A stretch of 64,000 nucleotides of DNA from Treponema sp. (GCA_017645785.1 JAGCNW010000019.1:206742-270741), one strand, 5' to 3'. Numbered from the stretch's first letter, positions 34,679 through 43,032 are shown. The notes: generated from the letters alone by a model not told the origin. Numbers and translations are program-made.

Positions 34679-34684
34679 TAGAAT
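34679..34684 (+). promoter_or_regulatory. -10 box of the repeat lipoprotein gene
   Basis: TAGAAT, 6 nt before the ATG at 34691. No convincing -35 box was found 16-18 nt upstream, so this is weaker than the other leaderless cases. Confidence 0.4.
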
Positions 34685-34690
34685 ATAGGC

Positions 34691-35920
34691 ATGAAGAAAG
34701 TTTTTAGAATTGCCGCCGCGCTCGCCGCGGTTTTAGCGTTGGCGCTCGCCGTTTGCTCGTGTTCAAGTTCCAGCGAGCCGCCTTTTATTCCAATTCCGCC
34801 AGCTCCAACTCCGCCGGAGCCGCCACTGAGTGACGATCCGACAATTCCGCTTACCATAGAGGCGCTCGCCGACGGAACAATCACTTTGGAAAATCCGCCT
34901 TCTACGTTCAAATACAAAAAGAACGGCGGAGATTTTGAGACTGTAACGCCAAGCGGAGACCCGCCGCAAGCGATCATCGCGGTTGCAACCGGCGACAAAG
35001 TTTGCCTTTTTGCGGACGGAACGGAAAACAGCGCGAGAGGATATGGATCTTGTTTTCTAATCAATTGTTCCGCCGACTTCTGTCTTTACGGAAATGTGAT
35101 GAGTTTGGAAAGCTCAAGCGATTACCAAAACTGCGCGGCGATTTTAGCCGACAACGAGTTTGCCTGTTTGTTTGTAGGAAACGAGCGTCTTAAAAACCAC
35201 GCAACCCTTAACATTGTTCTCCCTGCGACAGAATTGAAGGAATCTTGTTACGATGCCATGTTCGAGCATTGCAAACTCCTTGAGCGGGCGCCCAAGCTTC
35301 CGGCCACAAATTTAAAGGACGGATGTTACAAAATGATGTTTCAGGATTGCAAAAGTCTCGTCCAAGCGCCGGATCTTCCCGCCATGGAGCTTGCCAAAGA
35401 CTGCTACCGCGACATGTTCTACGGTTGCGAAAAATTGGAAAAGGCGCCCGCGCTTCCGGCCGTAAAATTAAAGAAAAGTTGTTACGAATCTATGTTCGCC
35501 GGCTGCAAAAGTCTTGTAAAGGCGCCAGACCTTCCGGCCACGGAGCTTGCGGCTTTTTGCTATTATTCGATGTTCGACAACTGCGTTAAAATGACGCCAG
35601 CTCCGGCTCTTCCCGCCACGACGCTCGCGGATTCTTGCTATCTGGACATGTTCATTCGTTGCAAAGCCTTGACACAAGCGCCCGAGCTTCCCGCCGAAAC
35701 GCTTGCGGATGGTTGCTATATGCAAATGTTTTGCCAGTGCGACAACTTGGCTTACGTAAAATGCCTTGCCACAAATATTTCCGCCTATCAGTGCCTTTTA
35801 TCTTGGATGGAAGGCGTTCCGTCTGGGGGAACCTTTGTAAAGGCCAAGGGCATGAGCGATTGGCCAACGGGCAGCGTTAGCGGCATTCCCAATGGTTGGA
35901 CAGTCCAGGACTCGGAGTAG
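34691..35920 (+). CDS. Lipoprotein with seven 26-residue Cys-ladder repeats (BspA/LRR-like)
   Basis: 409 residues: hydrophobic signal with possible lipidated Cys (C22 or C24), a Pro-rich spacer (FIPIPPAPTPPEPP), a 110-residue unassigned domain, and from residue 177 to 358 seven repeats of exactly 26 residues. The consensus is LPAT-L---CY--MF--C--L--AP, with two Cys 8 residues apart. An eighth, degenerate unit follows, then a short C-terminal domain. Such repeats occur in surface proteins of gut bacteria, related to BspA-type LRRs. Adhesion or host/matrix binding is an inference. No Shine-Dalgarno precedes the ATG. Confidence 0.8.
   Translation: MKKVFRIAAALAAVLALALAVCSCSSSSEPPFIPIPPAPTPPEPPLSDDPTIPLTIEALADGTITLENPPSTFKYKKNGGDFETVTPSGDPPQAIIAVATGDKVCLFADGTENSARGYGSCFLINCSADFCLYGNVMSLESSSDYQNCAAILADNEFACLFVGNERLKNHATLNIVLPATELKESCYDAMFEHCKLLERAPKLPATNLKDGCYKMMFQDCKSLVQAPDLPAMELAKDCYRDMFYGCEKLEKAPALPAVKLKKSCYESMFAGCKSLVKAPDLPATELAAFCYYSMFDNCVKMTPAPALPATTLADSCYLDMFIRCKALTQAPELPAETLADGCYMQMFCQCDNLAYVKCLATNISAYQCLLSWMEGVPSGGTFVKAKGMSDWPTGSVSGIPNGWTVQDSE
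35219..35764 (+). repeat. Tandem 78-nt coding repeats (x7)
   Basis: DNA level of the seven 26-residue repeats of the lipoprotein. The copies are diverged at third positions, so they are old or under selection rather than newly expanded. Confidence 0.85.
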
Positions 35921-35932
35921 GGAGAGGTATTT

Positions 35933-36541
35933 ATGAGCAAAAAAAAGTCTTCCGGCGGATTCACCGCCTCGCTCGCCACAAAAGTGATCTTGCGAGTTGT
36001 CACAATCGTTTTGATTGCCGCGGCGGTTTTTGCGCTGGCGGCCTTTGCCTTTAATAAATTCCAAAAGGTTCGCGTCCAAAACAAGAGGGCGGCGGTGGAG
36101 CGGGAGCTGGCCGAATGCGCCGAGCTTGTCCTTTACAAAATGCGCTACAGCGACATAATCACGCTAAAAAAGCGGGGAGCGATTGCAAAAGCCTTTAGCA
36201 TTGTCCGCTACGAGGGCGTTTTGCGCGCGGGAATCGAAAACATCCGTGACTCCGAAGTCTATGTTTCGCCGGACGGAAAAAACGTCACGGTAAAGATTCC
36301 GCCCACGGTTTTGTTGGGGAACGACATCCAAGCGCAGGAAGTGTTTGACGAGCAGCAGAGGCTTTTTACCCGCATCGGAACGCAGGAAGTCTTTGACCAA
36401 ATCGAAATCGCCAAGCGCGAGGCCGCGGACGAAATCCTTGCCGACGGCCTTTTGGACGACGCCGACGAGCGCGCAAAGCTTGTCATCTCCGCCCTCCTAA
36501 AGTCCCTAGGCTTTACGACCGTAACAGTAGTAATAAAGTAA
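35933..36541 (+). CDS. DUF4230-type membrane-anchored protein
   Basis: 202 residues with one N-terminal membrane helix (about 20-44, LRVVTIVLIAAAVFALAAFAF) and an extracytoplasmic domain with CAELVLYKMRYSDIITLKKRG, a conserved YEGVLRAGIE-like core and the VTVKIPP segment, followed by a helical end with AKREAADEILADGLLDDADERAK. This layout matches DUF4230, whose function is unknown. GGGAGAGG lies 7 nt before the ATG. It follows the repeat lipoprotein after 12 nt and is probably in the same transcript. Confidence 0.75.
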   Translation: MSKKKSSGGFTASLATKVILRVVTIVLIAAAVFALAAFAFNKFQKVRVQNKRAAVERELAECAELVLYKMRYSDIITLKKRGAIAKAFSIVRYEGVLRAGIENIRDSEVYVSPDGKNVTVKIPPTVLLGNDIQAQEVFDEQQRLFTRIGTQEVFDQIEIAKREAADEILADGLLDDADERAKLVISALLKSLGFTTVTVVIK

Positions 36542-36564
36542 ACCGACAAAAAAAGCGGGCGCGC

Positions 36565-36834
36565 AAAGGAGCGGGGCGGCTGGCGAAAACTCTACGTCGG
36601 GACAACCCCTCCGTTTTGCGTTAGGAAATTATTTACTTGCTCGCTCACGCGAGCGGGCAATCAGTTTGCGCCGCCGCGTAAGCGGCGAAGTAAAATAGTT
36701 TCAAGCGCAAACAATGTGTAGCGAGCCGTGCGGAGCGCGTAAGCGCGACTGCAATACCTTAAGAGGCCTCGTTTCCTGTGGAAACGAGACGGCTAGCGAG
36801 CGGCGCCAATCGGACGCAGCCGCGACTGGGAGCG
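36565..36834. repeat. Composite dispersed repeat, long form
   Basis: The gap 36542-36969 holds no gene. From AAAGGAGCGGGGCGGCTGGC (36565) to the GCCGCGACTGGGAGC end (36834) it is the long form of the inverted element at 22198-22342. Inside it 36623-36664 is a copy of the GGAAATTATTTACTTGC plus GC-hairpin plus CAATC module. A 9-bp perfect hairpin, CTCGTTTCC-TGT-GGAAACGAG, lies at 36768-36788. Confidence 0.75.
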
Positions 36835-36846
36835 TCCGTTTTTTTT
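36811..36846 (+). terminator. Hairpin with T run at the end of the dispersed repeat
   Basis: CGGACGC (36811-36817) pairs with GCGTCCG (36832-36838), followed by eight T. It would end transcription from the DUF4230 gene and insulate the fliF promoter. The stem belongs to the repeat itself. Confidence 0.65.
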
Positions 36847-36879
36847 ATTGTTTTTTCTATAAATTTCTTAAAAAAATTC

Positions 36880-36908
36880 TTGCATTATTTAAATAAGCGC
36901 GCTATAAT
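36880..36908 (+). promoter_or_regulatory. Promoter of the fliF-fliJ operon
   Basis: TTGCAT (36880-36885), 17-nt spacer, TATAAT (36903-36908). The leader is about 55 nt, with an AT-rich palindrome (ATAATATTAT) just after the start and GGGAGG before the fliF ATG. No sigma-28 or sigma-54 box is seen. Confidence 0.8.
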
Positions 36909-36969
36909 TGTATAATAATATTATTGTAATTCGTTCACGGGAGGGGACGCCCTTCTGGTGGGAGGATAG

Positions 36970-38673
36970 ATGAACGAATGGCTCAAAAAACTTGGCGAGA
37001 GCGGAAAAGGCGCTTGGGCCAAGTGGTCAAAAATTCAAAAAGGGATTATCATCGGCATCGCCATCGCGATCATTATCGCTGTGGTCGCCATGTTCCGCGT
37101 ATCTTCAACTCCAACGACAGTCCGGCTTTTTAACGCTCCTGTTACAGGCGACATGCAGTCGCAGATTTTGACGCGTCTGGACCAAGAAAACGTTCAGGCT
37201 ACAGTCAACGACGCGGGCTATATTTCCGTTCCTGACGAAAAGACCGCCATCAAAATGCGGGACATTCTTATTACGGAAGGCTTGGTTCCCGCCAGCGTGG
37301 ACCCCTTCGCAAACTTCTTTGAGCGCGGCTGGTCAACAACCGACGCGGACCAAAACGTAAAGCTCCAGCAAGCCATCACAAGAACCCTAAAGCAGCACAT
37401 AGAAGCCCTTGACGACGTGGCCTCGGCCGACGTCACCCTTGTTTTGCCCGAAGACAAGCTTTTCAAGGCGGACCAAAATCCTGTTTCGGCCAGCGTAATC
37501 ATAAAGCCCAAGCCGATGAGCGACTTGCTGACAAACCGCAGGAAAATCTTGGGCGTCCAGCGCTTGATTATGAGCGCGGTCGAAGGCTTGACCGCCGAAA
37601 ACTGCATTATCACCGATTCCGAAGGAAACATACTCAACGACTTTGAGGGCATGGCCGAAAGCGACCGCCTTGACTTGGTCAAAAAGCAGGAAAAGCTCAT
37701 CCGCGAGGGCGAGGCCCACTACCGCGCCCAAATCCTCAAGGCCTTGCAAAACACGCTTTCCGCCGACCGCGTCCGCGACCTCAACATTAAGATTGACATG
37801 GATTTTTCCAAGGAAACAAAGGATTCCGAGGTTTACCACGCCATCACAATCCGCGAGGACAACCCTGACACGCCTTACGACGATTCAGAGTATCGCGACG
37901 TTCTTCCGATAAGCCAGCAGACCGTGACCCGCGAATGGCAGGGAACCGGCTTTAATCCGCAAGGCCCCGCCGGAACCGAAGGCCAAAACCCGCCTGTTTA
38001 CTCCGACATGTCAAACGTAATCGGAAAGCAGACCGAAACCGGCGTGACCCAAAACAACGCCCTCAACAAGGACGTGATTCACCGCGAGGAAAGCCCCCGC
38101 TACGGAAAAGTCACCGTTTCTGTCAACATTGACGGCATTTGGACAAAAAAATACGACAAAAACCACAATCCGGTCTTTAACGAGACAGGCGGAATCGAGC
38201 GCGACTACGCTCCCGTTCCCAAGGAACAGTTGGAGCAATGGGCCGACTACATTCAAAGCGCCATCGGCTACGACCGCGCCAAGGGCTACAAGGTCACTGT
38301 GACCAACATTCCCTTTGACCGCAGCGCCGAATTTGAGGCGGAAGACGCGGCCATCCTCAAGGCCCGCCAAACCCGCTTGACCATAATCCTTGTTTTGATC
38401 GGCTTGGCGGCGATTTTGGCGGTCTTTATCCTTTACCGCTTTATCAGCCGCGAGATGGAGAGGCGCCGCCGCCTTCGCGAAGAGGAATTGCTCCGCAAGC
38501 AGCAGGCCGCCCGCGACCAGGCCCTTTGGGAAGCCAAAGAAGAGGGCGTGGAAGTCACGATGTCGGTCGAAGAGCGCAAGCGCGCCGAATTGCAAGAAAA
38601 CGCCATCGCGATGGCAAAAGAGCATCCTGAGGACGTCGCGATGCTTATCCGCACTTGGTTGATGGAGGAGTAG
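36970..38673 (+). CDS. fliF: Flagellar MS-ring protein FliF
   Basis: Forms the inner-membrane MS-ring. Two membrane helices flank the periplasmic ring domains: IIIGIAIAIIIAVVAMF (about residues 28-44) and LTIILVLIGLAAILAVFILYRF (in two parts, about 474-494). The YscJ/FliF domain has NVQATVNDAGYISVPDEKTAIKMRDILI in pieces and ERGWSTTDADQNVKLQQAI. The C-terminal cytoplasmic tail EHPEDVAMLIRTWLMEE (551-567) is the canonical FliG-binding helix. It is the first gene of its operon; flgB, flgC and fliE, which precede fliF in other treponemes, are absent here. Confidence 0.96.
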   Translation: MNEWLKKLGESGKGAWAKWSKIQKGIIIGIAIAIIIAVVAMFRVSSTPTTVRLFNAPVTGDMQSQILTRLDQENVQATVNDAGYISVPDEKTAIKMRDILITEGLVPASVDPFANFFERGWSTTDADQNVKLQQAITRTLKQHIEALDDVASADVTLVLPEDKLFKADQNPVSASVIIKPKPMSDLLTNRRKILGVQRLIMSAVEGLTAENCIITDSEGNILNDFEGMAESDRLDLVKKQEKLIREGEAHYRAQILKALQNTLSADRVRDLNIKIDMDFSKETKDSEVYHAITIREDNPDTPYDDSEYRDVLPISQQTVTREWQGTGFNPQGPAGTEGQNPPVYSDMSNVIGKQTETGVTQNNALNKDVIHREESPRYGKVTVSVNIDGIWTKKYDKNHNPVFNETGGIERDYAPVPKEQLEQWADYIQSAIGYDRAKGYKVTVTNIPFDRSAEFEAEDAAILKARQTRLTIILVLIGLAAILAVFILYRFISREMERRRRLREEELLRKQQAARDQALWEAKEEGVEVTMSVEERKRAELQENAIAMAKEHPEDVAMLIRTWLMEE

Positions 38674-38676
38674 TCT

Positions 38677-39075
38677 ATGACCAGAGAAGAACTTAACTTT
38701 GAGATGACCTCCGAAAAGGGGATCCCTGGAAAGAAAAAAGCGGCCATTTTGTTCGGCGAATTGGACACGGCGGCCGCCGAAAGCGTCATGGAATACCTCA
38801 ACGAGGGCGAAAAACGCAAGCTTTTAAAGGCTATGCGCAAGTTGGGAACCAAATACAACCCCAACAATCCCGACGAAGTTCGTGACGAAATTCGCGTTCT
38901 TGAGACTTTAGAAAGGTTCGGAAAAGTCCGAAATATATATAGAGACGTCGCTAGCGAAAGGAAGGCCTTTGAAAAGAAAATGGCGGCGCCTACCGCTCAA
39001 ATTAGGAACGCGATTGACAACTATCCTGATCAAGTCGCTTCTGTTTTGAGCGCATGGTTAAAAAAGGACGAGTAG
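38677..39075 (+). CDS. Small FliG_N-like protein with FliF-like C-terminal tail, between FliF and FliG
   Basis: 132 residues, no signal or membrane segment. Residues 18-57 (GKKKAAILFGELDTAAAESV then MEYLNEGEKRKLLKAMRKLG) align with the FliG N-domain start encoded next door (GRQKAAIFLVSVGSDVSSEI then MKHLREDEVETLTFEIARLE). The last 19 residues, DNYPDQVASVLSAWLKKDE, align with the FliG-binding tail of FliF, EHPEDVAMLIRTWLMEE (shared P, acidic, VA, WL). It therefore carries both halves of the FliF-FliG interface. It starts 3 nt after fliF and ends 9 nt before fliG. A linker or cap at the MS/C-ring joint is my inference; a truncated FliG duplicate is the alternative. Confidence 0.8.
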   Translation: MTREELNFEMTSEKGIPGKKKAAILFGELDTAAAESVMEYLNEGEKRKLLKAMRKLGTKYNPNNPDEVRDEIRVLETLERFGKVRNIYRDVASERKAFEKKMAAPTAQIRNAIDNYPDQVASVLSAWLKKDE

Positions 39076-39084
39076 GGGAAGTAA

Positions 39085-40170
39085 ATGTCAGACGAAGCGT
39101 CAAAACCAAAGTCATCGCCAAAGCCTCAGTTGAAGCCCGCCGGATCTAAAAAAGGCGGAGCCAAGGATTTTAAGAGCCTCACAGGCCGGCAAAAGGCGGC
39201 CATTTTCTTGGTTTCGGTAGGAAGCGACGTTTCGTCCGAAATCATGAAGCACTTGCGCGAAGACGAAGTCGAAACATTGACTTTTGAAATCGCGCGTTTG
39301 GAAACAATCGACGCCGAAATCAAAGACCAGGTCTTGGAAGAATTCCAGGACTTGATGAACGCCCAAAACTTCATCACAACGGGTGGCATCGACTACGCCC
39401 GCGAATTGCTCGAAAAGTCTTTGGGAAGCCAAAAGGCCATCGACATTATCAACCGCTTGACCTCAAGCTTGCAGGTCCGCCCCTTTGACTTTATCCGCCG
39501 CACTGACCCGGCGCACCTTTTGAACTTTATCCAGCAGGAATATCCGCAGACAATCGCCTTGATTTTGGCGTATTTGGAACCGGCCAAGGCCGCCGTTATT
39601 TTGCAGAACTTGCCTGAAGAAATTCAGCCCGAAGTTTCAAAGCGCCTTGCCACGATGGACCGAACTTCTCCTGACGTTTTGCGCGAAGTAGAGCGCGTTT
39701 TGGAAAAGAAGCTTTCAACCTTGTCAAGCGAAGACTACACCGCGGCCGGTGGTGTTGAATCCATCGTTGAAATCCTTAACCTTGTTGACCGTTCTTCCGA
39801 AAAGGCCATCATCGAATCTTTGGAAGAAGAAGATCCGGATTTGGCCGAAGAGATCAAAAAGCGCATGTTCGTATTCGAAGACATCGTTATGCTCGACGAC
39901 CGCTCCATCCAGCGCGTTCTTCGCGAAGTCGACACCCAGGAATTGGCCAAAGCGCTCAAATCCGTCGACGCCGAAGTTCAGGACAAGATTTTCCACAACA
40001 TGTCAAAGCGCGCGGCCAGCATGCTCAAGGAAGACATGGAGTTTATGGGACCTGTCCGCCTCAAGGACGTCGAAGAATCGCAGCAGAAGGTCGTTTCTAC
40101 AATCCGCCGTTTGGAAGAAAAGGGCGACATTGTTATCGCTCGTTCCGGCGAAGACGAGCTTGTATCTTAA
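39085..40170 (+). CDS. fliG: Flagellar motor switch protein FliG
   Basis: C-ring protein that transmits torque. It has an N-terminal Ser/Pro/Lys-rich extension of about 30 residues, a FliG N-domain (TGRQKAAIFLVSVG from 34), the middle domain with EYPQ at 152-155 (usually EHPQ) and the C-terminal domain with MFVFEDIVMLDDRSIQRVLREVD, including the charged torque-helix residues, to MGPVRLKDVEESQQKVV. The 361-aa length is slightly above average because of the extension. A ribosome site AGGGGAAG precedes the ATG. It sits between the FliG_N-like linker and fliH. Confidence 0.96.
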   Translation: MSDEASKPKSSPKPQLKPAGSKKGGAKDFKSLTGRQKAAIFLVSVGSDVSSEIMKHLREDEVETLTFEIARLETIDAEIKDQVLEEFQDLMNAQNFITTGGIDYARELLEKSLGSQKAIDIINRLTSSLQVRPFDFIRRTDPAHLLNFIQQEYPQTIALILAYLEPAKAAVILQNLPEEIQPEVSKRLATMDRTSPDVLREVERVLEKKLSTLSSEDYTAAGGVESIVEILNLVDRSSEKAIIESLEEEDPDLAEEIKKRMFVFEDIVMLDDRSIQRVLREVDTQELAKALKSVDAEVQDKIFHNMSKRAASMLKEDMEFMGPVRLKDVEESQQKVVSTIRRLEEKGDIVIARSGEDELVS

Positions 40171-40186
40171 AGTTTTGGGGATGTAA

Positions 40187-41119
40187 ATGGCGAAATCCGT
40201 TTTTAGACCGCTTGAATTTAAGGACGACAAAAAAGACGTTGTCACTCTAAAGCTTTACCGCGACTACGCTCCTGTTGTTGAGGAAGTCGTAGAAGAAGCC
40301 GAGCCCGAATACACAGGCCCAACCGCCGACGATTTGCGCCGAGAGGCCGAAGAGTTCAAAAAGAATTGGGAAATCGAAAAGCAAAACATGTTGGCCGACG
40401 CGCAAGCCAAGGCTGACGAAATCGTAAAGAAAGCCGAAGACGCGGCCTTTGCCGAAGTTAAGCGCCAGACAGACCAAGCGCAAATTGTAAAGACAGAGGC
40501 CGAGACCGCCGCGCAAGAAACTCAAAAGGCCGCCCAGGCCGAAGCGCAAAAAATGCTTGACGAAGCCCACGCGCAGGTAGAAAAGCTTAAGAGCGATTCG
40601 TCAAAAGAAGGCTTTGACCAAGGCCACGAAGAAGGCTTCCAAAAAGGCTACGCCGAAGCCCAGCGCCTTGTGGAGCGCATGCACAAAATCGTAGACTCCG
40701 TAATGCAGCGCCGCGAAGAAATTTTGAACGAAACAGAGCGCCAAATCGTAGAGCTTGTAATTTTGATCACTCGCAAAATCGTCAAGGTTATCAGCGAAAA
40801 CCAAAAGAGCGTTATTCTTAGCAACGTTCTTTCGGCGCTCAAAAAAGTTAAGGGCCGCGGCGACGTTACGATTCGCGTCAACCTTGCCGACGTTCAGCTT
40901 ACAACGGAACATATCCAAGACTTTATTAGCCGCGTGGAAGCCATCAAGGGCATCACCGTTATGGAAGACTCGTCGGTGGAAAGCGGCGGCTGCATTGTCG
41001 AGACCGACTTTGGCGCGATTGACGCGCGCATCTCCAGCCAGCTTACCGAGCTTGAAGAAAAGATTATGGAAGTTTCGCCGATTAAGAGCGTCGCAAAGTC
41101 TGACGTTCCTGACGCGTAA
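40187..41119 (+). CDS. fliH: Flagellar export ATPase regulator FliH
   Basis: Cytoplasmic stator of the flagellar export ATPase. A long Ala/Glu/Gln-rich coiled coil (about 45-150) contains the GxxxG-like segment GFDQGHEEGFQKGYAEA. The conserved C-terminal domain follows: ERQIVELVILITRKIVKVI, RGDVTIRVNLADVQL and GGCIVETDFGAIDARISSQL. Length 310 aa is typical for treponemes. The spacing is 16 nt after fliG and 33 nt before fliI. Confidence 0.92.
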   Translation: MAKSVFRPLEFKDDKKDVVTLKLYRDYAPVVEEVVEEAEPEYTGPTADDLRREAEEFKKNWEIEKQNMLADAQAKADEIVKKAEDAAFAEVKRQTDQAQIVKTEAETAAQETQKAAQAEAQKMLDEAHAQVEKLKSDSSKEGFDQGHEEGFQKGYAEAQRLVERMHKIVDSVMQRREEILNETERQIVELVILITRKIVKVISENQKSVILSNVLSALKKVKGRGDVTIRVNLADVQLTTEHIQDFISRVEAIKGITVMEDSSVESGGCIVETDFGAIDARISSQLTELEEKIMEVSPIKSVAKSDVPDA

Positions 41120-41152
41120 GTCCAGCTCGCGCGACTTTTTGGGTGGGGAAAA

Positions 41153-42598
41153 GTGAAGTCGTCATACAACGTAGAATTCAATCTTAACAAGTATCTCAAA
41201 ACGGTTCAGAACTCCGAGACGATTTTGTATGTCGGAAAAGTCAAGTCGGTTAACGGCCTTGAAATTTTGAGCGAAGGCCCGCGCTCGGTCATCGGAGAAA
41301 TTTGCACGATAAGAATCGCAAGCCTTAAAAAAGAAATGCTTGCCGAAGTTGTCGGCCTTGACGGAACCACTGTAAAACTCACCGCTTTTGGCGACACCCG
41401 CGGAATCGAAGTTGGAACGGAAGTCGTCGCCTCTGGCCGCACCTTGCAAGTGCCTGTAGGAAACGGCTTGCTTGGCCGCGTCGTTGACGCCACCGGAAAA
41501 CCGATTGACGGAAAGGGCGACATAAACGCCGAGACGACTTATCCAGCGCAAGCTCCCGCTCCCGACGCGCTTAGCCGCAAGGACATCAATCAAAGAATAA
41601 CGACCGGCGTCCGCGCAATCGATTCGATGCTGACTGTCGGAGCCGGCCAGCGACTTGGAATCTTCGCAGGTTCCGGCGTAGGAAAGTCAACCTTAATAAG
41701 CATGATGGCCCGCAACACTGACGCGGACATAAACGTAATCGCGCTTGTCGGAGAGCGCGGCCGCGAGGCCCCCGACTTTATCCGCCGCGACTTGGGCGAG
41801 GCAGGCCTTAAGCGGTCGGTCGTCGTCCTTGCCACAAGCGACATGCCGAGCATTTGCCGCTTGCGCGCGGCTTACGTGGCAACCGCCATCGCCGAATACT
41901 TCCGCGACAAGGGAAAGAACGTAATGCTTATGTTCGACTCTGTCACCCGCTTTGCCCAAGCCCAGCGCGAAATCGGCTTGGCGGCCGGAGAGCCTCCCGC
42001 GCGCGAAGGATTTCCGCCAAGCGTTTTTGACATGATTCCAAAATTGCTTGAGCGCGCCGGCGCCAACGACAAGGGATCGATCACCGCCTTTTACACAGTA
42101 TTGGTCGAAGGCGACGACATGAACGGCCCGATCGCCGACACGGTTCGCGGCGTTCTTGACGGCCACATAATTCTTGACCGAAAGTTGGCGCAAGCCTACC
42201 ATTATCCAGCGATTGACGTTTTGGCCAGCATAAGCCGTCTTAGCCGCCGCGTTACCGGAAAGAAAACCCGCGAGGCTTGCGGCATTGTCCGCCAATGGAT
42301 GGCCACTTACCAGCAAAACGAATTGATGATTACGACCGGCGCCTACGCCAAGGGTTCCAGCCCCGCGATTGACGCCGCGATAGAAAAGCACGAAGAGATC
42401 GAAGAATTCCTAAAGCAAGAGGAAACCGATGCCTGCCCGATGAAGGACACGCTGGACAAGCTTTCCGCCCTTACAGGAATCGAAATCCCGGAAGAGGAAT
42501 ACGTTGACAAGCCCGCTCTTTCCATTCCGACCGTTGCGCAAGTTGTTGACGCGCGGGAAAGCGGCGCTGCCCAAACCGTTCCTGAGGCCAACGCTTGA
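41153..42598 (+). CDS. fliI: Flagellum-specific ATP synthase FliI
   Basis: Hexameric ATPase of the flagellar type III export gate. Walker A is GSGVGKST (173-180), followed by GERGREAPDFIRRDLG, the Walker B-type VMLMFDSVTRFAQAQREIGLAAGEPP and the export-ATPase marker GSITAFYTVLVEGDDMN. Length 481 aa. The start is GTG 41153, with GGGTGGGG as ribosome site. The stop overlaps fliJ by TTGA. Confidence 0.96.
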   Translation: MKSSYNVEFNLNKYLKTVQNSETILYVGKVKSVNGLEILSEGPRSVIGEICTIRIASLKKEMLAEVVGLDGTTVKLTAFGDTRGIEVGTEVVASGRTLQVPVGNGLLGRVVDATGKPIDGKGDINAETTYPAQAPAPDALSRKDINQRITTGVRAIDSMLTVGAGQRLGIFAGSGVGKSTLISMMARNTDADINVIALVGERGREAPDFIRRDLGEAGLKRSVVVLATSDMPSICRLRAAYVATAIAEYFRDKGKNVMLMFDSVTRFAQAQREIGLAAGEPPAREGFPPSVFDMIPKLLERAGANDKGSITAFYTVLVEGDDMNGPIADTVRGVLDGHIILDRKLAQAYHYPAIDVLASISRLSRRVTGKKTREACGIVRQWMATYQQNELMITTGAYAKGSSPAIDAAIEKHEEIEEFLKQEETDACPMKDTLDKLSALTGIEIPEEEYVDKPALSIPTVAQVVDARESGAAQTVPEANA

Positions 42599-43017
42599 AA
42601 AAGTTCGTCTTTGAGCTTGAGCAGCTTTTAAATCTCAGAAAGTACGAGCAAGACCAGGCGCAAATTGAATTGGGAAAAGCCGTTCAAGTGGAACAGCAAA
42701 TCCAGGACGGCTTGGACACGCTGGCCCAGCAATATGTCGCCACAAAGGAGCTGACCAGGGGCCAGACCGATTTTGGCCAAATCGCAAAGACCCAGCAATT
42801 TTACAACTTCATCAAGCAACAGCAGGAAAAGCTTTTTAGCGACATGGCAAAGGCCAAAATCGTCACCGACGAAAAGCGCGCGATCTTCAACGCGGCCATG
42901 CAAAAGCACGAGTCGCTAAAAAAATTAAAGGAAAAGCAGTACGAGCTGTTCAAGGCGGAGGCAAAGAAAGCCGAGGCCAAGGCGCTCGATGATATTGTCA
43001 CTGCGAAATATAATTAA
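42595..43017 (+). CDS. fliJ: Flagellar export chaperone FliJ
   Basis: 140-residue, almost entirely helical coiled-coil protein (KKFVFELEQLLNLRKYEQDQAQIELGKA, in parts), as expected of FliJ, which acts as central stalk of the FliI hexamer. The start is TTG 42595, overlapping the fliI stop. It is the last gene of the operon; a structured gap with a terminator follows. Confidence 0.9.
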   Translation: MKKFVFELEQLLNLRKYEQDQAQIELGKAVQVEQQIQDGLDTLAQQYVATKELTRGQTDFGQIAKTQQFYNFIKQQQEKLFSDMAKAKIVTDEKRAIFNAAMQKHESLKKLKEKQYELFKAEAKKAEAKALDDIVTAKYN

Positions 43018-43032
43018 GGCACGTTTGAAAAT

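Noticed and set aside
35219..35764. Regular 78-nt repeats considered as a CRISPR-like array
   Set aside because: The repeats are contiguous, in frame and encode a 26-residue protein repeat; there are no spacers and no cas genes.
38677..39075. Small gene considered as a separate fliE or fliS
   Set aside because: It has no FliE-type or FliS-type sequence; both ends resemble FliG and FliF instead.
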